NCBI GenBank assembly: GCA_017940705.1
Contig: JAGAYB010000112.1
Location: 1 to 7,535, forward strand
Reading direction: 5' to 3'
DNA length: 7,535 bases
From: Selenomonas sp.
GTDB lineage: Bacteria > Bacillota_C > Negativicutes > Selenomonadales > Selenomonadaceae
Shown: positions 6,402 to 7,535 of the stretch, piece by piece
How positions within the stretch are numbered: the first letter of the stretch is position 1
How the letters are laid out: each line of letters opens with the position of its first letter
Notes under the pieces: model-generated
What the model was told of the DNA's origin: nothing
Databases searched by the model: none
The model's input: only the letters and a program-made list of their open reading frames with translations
Translations under genes and position numbers: made by a program

Positions 6402-7433
6402 ATGGAGAAGAACAAGGAAGAACTGCTGACGCTGGCCATTGAGTCCAGCTGTGATGAGACTTCGGCAGCAGTTTTGCGTGGCGGACGGGAGATATTGGCC
6501 AATATTATTTCCACCCAGATTCCTGTGCATCAGAAGTTTGGCGGTGTGGTGCCGGAAATTGCATCGCGGAAGCACATCGTAAACATCATGCCGGTGATTG
6601 ATGAGTGTCTGCGGACGGCTGGTGTGGAACTAGAGGATATCGACCAGGTGGCAGTGACTTATGGCCCCGGGCTGGTGGGTGCTCTGCTGGTGGGCGTATC
6701 GGCGGCAAAGTCTCTGGCTTTTTCTTTGGGTAAGCCGTTAATTGGTGTCAATCATCTGGAGGGACATATTTTTGCCAACTTTTTGGCTGCTCCCGATTTA
6801 AAGCCGCCCTTTATGGCGCTGGTGGTATCCGGTGGTCATACGGCACTCGTGGATGTGCAGGGCTATAACCGTTTCCGCATGATGGGGCAGACCCGTGATG
6901 ATGCGGCTGGCGAAGCCTTTGATAAGATTGCCCGTGTGATGGGCCTTCCCTATCCCGGCGGTCCGCGCATTGATGCGCTGGCTAAAGAGGGGAATCCGCT
7001 GGCGATTGATTTTCCGCAGGCGCTTACGGAGAAGGGCAATTATGAGTTCAGCTTCAGCGGCCTGAAGTCGGCGGTGCTCAACTACATCAACAGTGAGAAG
7101 ATGAAGGGGCACGAACTGAATAAGGCGGATATTGCCGCCTCTTTCCAGCATTCGGTGATTGAAGTGCTGGTGGGCAAGGCGTTTCAGGCGGTTAAAGAGG
7201 CCGGGAGGGATACCTTGGTGCTGGCCGGCGGTGTGGCGGCCAACAGCGGCCTGGAGGCTCGCCTGCGTGAAGAGGCGGAGAAACGGGGCGTAAGGTTCCT
7301 GTATCCGGATAAGATTTTGTGTACCGATAATGCGGCGATGATTGGGTGCCGCGGGTACTATCAGGCACTCGACGGCGGTTACAGTGATTTGTACCTTAAT
7401 GCGGTGCCGGGGCTTAGTCTCACAGATAAGTAA
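6402..7433 (+). CDS. tsaD: tRNA N6-adenosine threonylcarbamoyltransferase catalytic subunit TsaD
   Basis: 343-residue cytoplasmic ASKHA enzyme (Kae1/Qri7 family, formerly YgjD/Gcp), full length. It moves the threonylcarbamoyl group from threonylcarbamoyl-AMP to N6 of A37 in ANN-decoding tRNAs; the AMP donor comes from TsaC, which is not in this window. Motifs: AIESSCDETSAAV near the N-terminus (Cys17 to Thr20), the metal-binding HLEGH (His118, His122), SGGHT (143-147), DDAAGEAFDK from about 166, YPGGP, FSFSGLK, the nucleotide-binding GGVAAN from Gly276, and CTDNAAM with the third metal ligand Asp309. The spacing from rimI is 49 nt and the Shine-Dalgarno AAAGGTG (6382-6388) is weak and 13 nt from the ATG, with a T8 run between. 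The gene is essential in most bacteria. The name O-sialoglycoprotein endopeptidase, still found in databases, is obsolete. Confidence 0.98.
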   Translation: MEKNKEELLTLAIESSCDETSAAVLRGGREILANIISTQIPVHQKFGGVVPEIASRKHIVNIMPVIDECLRTAGVELEDIDQVAVTYGPGLVGALLVGVSAAKSLAFSLGKPLIGVNHLEGHIFANFLAAPDLKPPFMALVVSGGHTALVDVQGYNRFRMMGQTRDDAAGEAFDKIARVMGLPYPGGPRIDALAKEGNPLAIDFPQALTEKGNYEFSFSGLKSAVLNYINSEKMKGHELNKADIAASFQHSVIEVLVGKAFQAVKEAGRDTLVLAGGVAANSGLEARLREEAEKRGVRFLYPDKILCTDNAAMIGCRGYYQALDGGYSDLYLNAVPGLSLTDK

Positions 7434-7463
7434 ATAAGTTACGTTCCAATGGCGGAACAGATA

Positions 7464-7507
7464 TGGTTTTAACGCTGCGCTATGCCGCAGGGCTAAAACT
7501 ATTTTTT
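7464..7507 (+). terminator. Rho-independent terminator of the tsaEB-rimI-tsaD operon
   Basis: The stem pairs TGGTTTTA (7464-7471) with TAAAACTA (7494-7501), then after a mismatched 3-nt internal loop pairs CTGCG (7475-7479) with CGCAG (7486-7490) around a 6-nt loop. Six T residues follow directly (7502-7507). It lies 30 nt after the tsaD stop. A small 5-bp hairpin, GTTCC (7443-7447) with GGAAC (7454-7458), precedes it. After the terminator, 7508-7535 shows no recognisable feature. Confidence 0.85.
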
Positions 7508-7535
7508 GCCTTTTAATTAATTATCGCGAAGCGTC

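Noticed and set aside
5993..6514. 173-codon open frame on the minus strand across rimI and the start of tsaD
   Set aside because: It is antisense to two clearly conserved genes, matches no family I recognise and has no supporting ribosome binding site.
1..7535. CRISPR array, transposon, tRNA or phage attachment site
   Set aside because: No regularly spaced repeats, transposase, terminal inverted repeats or cloverleaf-like sequence were seen on either strand.
7508..7535. Start of a further gene at the right edge
   Set aside because: Only 28 bases follow the terminator, with no start codon plus ribosome binding site.

Overview
The window reads as chromosomal DNA from an anaerobic, low-oxygen-adapted member of the Firmicutes, most likely a Negativicute of the Selenomonas type. 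The basis is inference: a rubredoxin-first ('reverse') rubrerythrin typical of strict anaerobes, a tsaE-tsaB-rimI-tsaD cluster of Firmicutes type, strong AGGAGG-like ribosome binding sites, GC-moderate coding DNA and a very AT-rich intergenic region. No mobile element, CRISPR array, tRNA or rRNA is visible.

Layout. (1) Positions 2-442 hold the C-terminal end of an ABC-F ATPase whose start lies outside the window; a long two-part hairpin with a T tract closes it at 465-526. (2) Positions 558-3803 hold a large membrane hybrid sensor histidine kinase: signal peptide, two periplasmic binding-protein-like sensor domains in tandem, one membrane helix, a PAS-like region, HisKA, HATPase and a C-terminal receiver. 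No HPt domain and no separate response regulator are present. (3) A perfect 13-bp hairpin (3810-3839) separates it from a convergent rubrerythrin gene (3855-4397, minus strand) and probably serves both. (4) Positions 4398-4702 are an AT-rich divergent control region containing a TATAAT box for rubrerythrin, extended -10 boxes facing the other way and interlaced GATAAT/ATTATC dyads that resemble Fur/PerR-family operators. (5) Positions 4703-7433 are a tight plus-strand operon, tsaE-tsaB-rimI-tsaD, closed by a terminator at 7464-7507.

How the genes work together. TsaE, TsaB and TsaD are three of the four bacterial proteins that make N6-threonylcarbamoyladenosine (t6A) at position 37 of ANN-decoding tRNAs; the fourth, TsaC/TsaC2 (TsaC-type synthase), is not in the window. 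RimI is an N-acetyltransferase commonly found in this cluster. tsaE/tsaB overlap by 20 nt and tsaB/rimI by 1 nt, which suggests translational coupling. The ABC-F protein, if it acts like characterised relatives, also works on the ribosome. The kinase and rubrerythrin are separate units concerned with sensing an extracellular ligand and removing peroxide.

Nothing here is clearly an undescribed system. The points most worth a second look are the HPt-less orphan hybrid kinase, the possible Fur/PerR-type operator shared by a peroxide-defence gene and an essential tRNA-modification operon, and the T8 tract between the Shine-Dalgarno sequence and start codon of tsaD.
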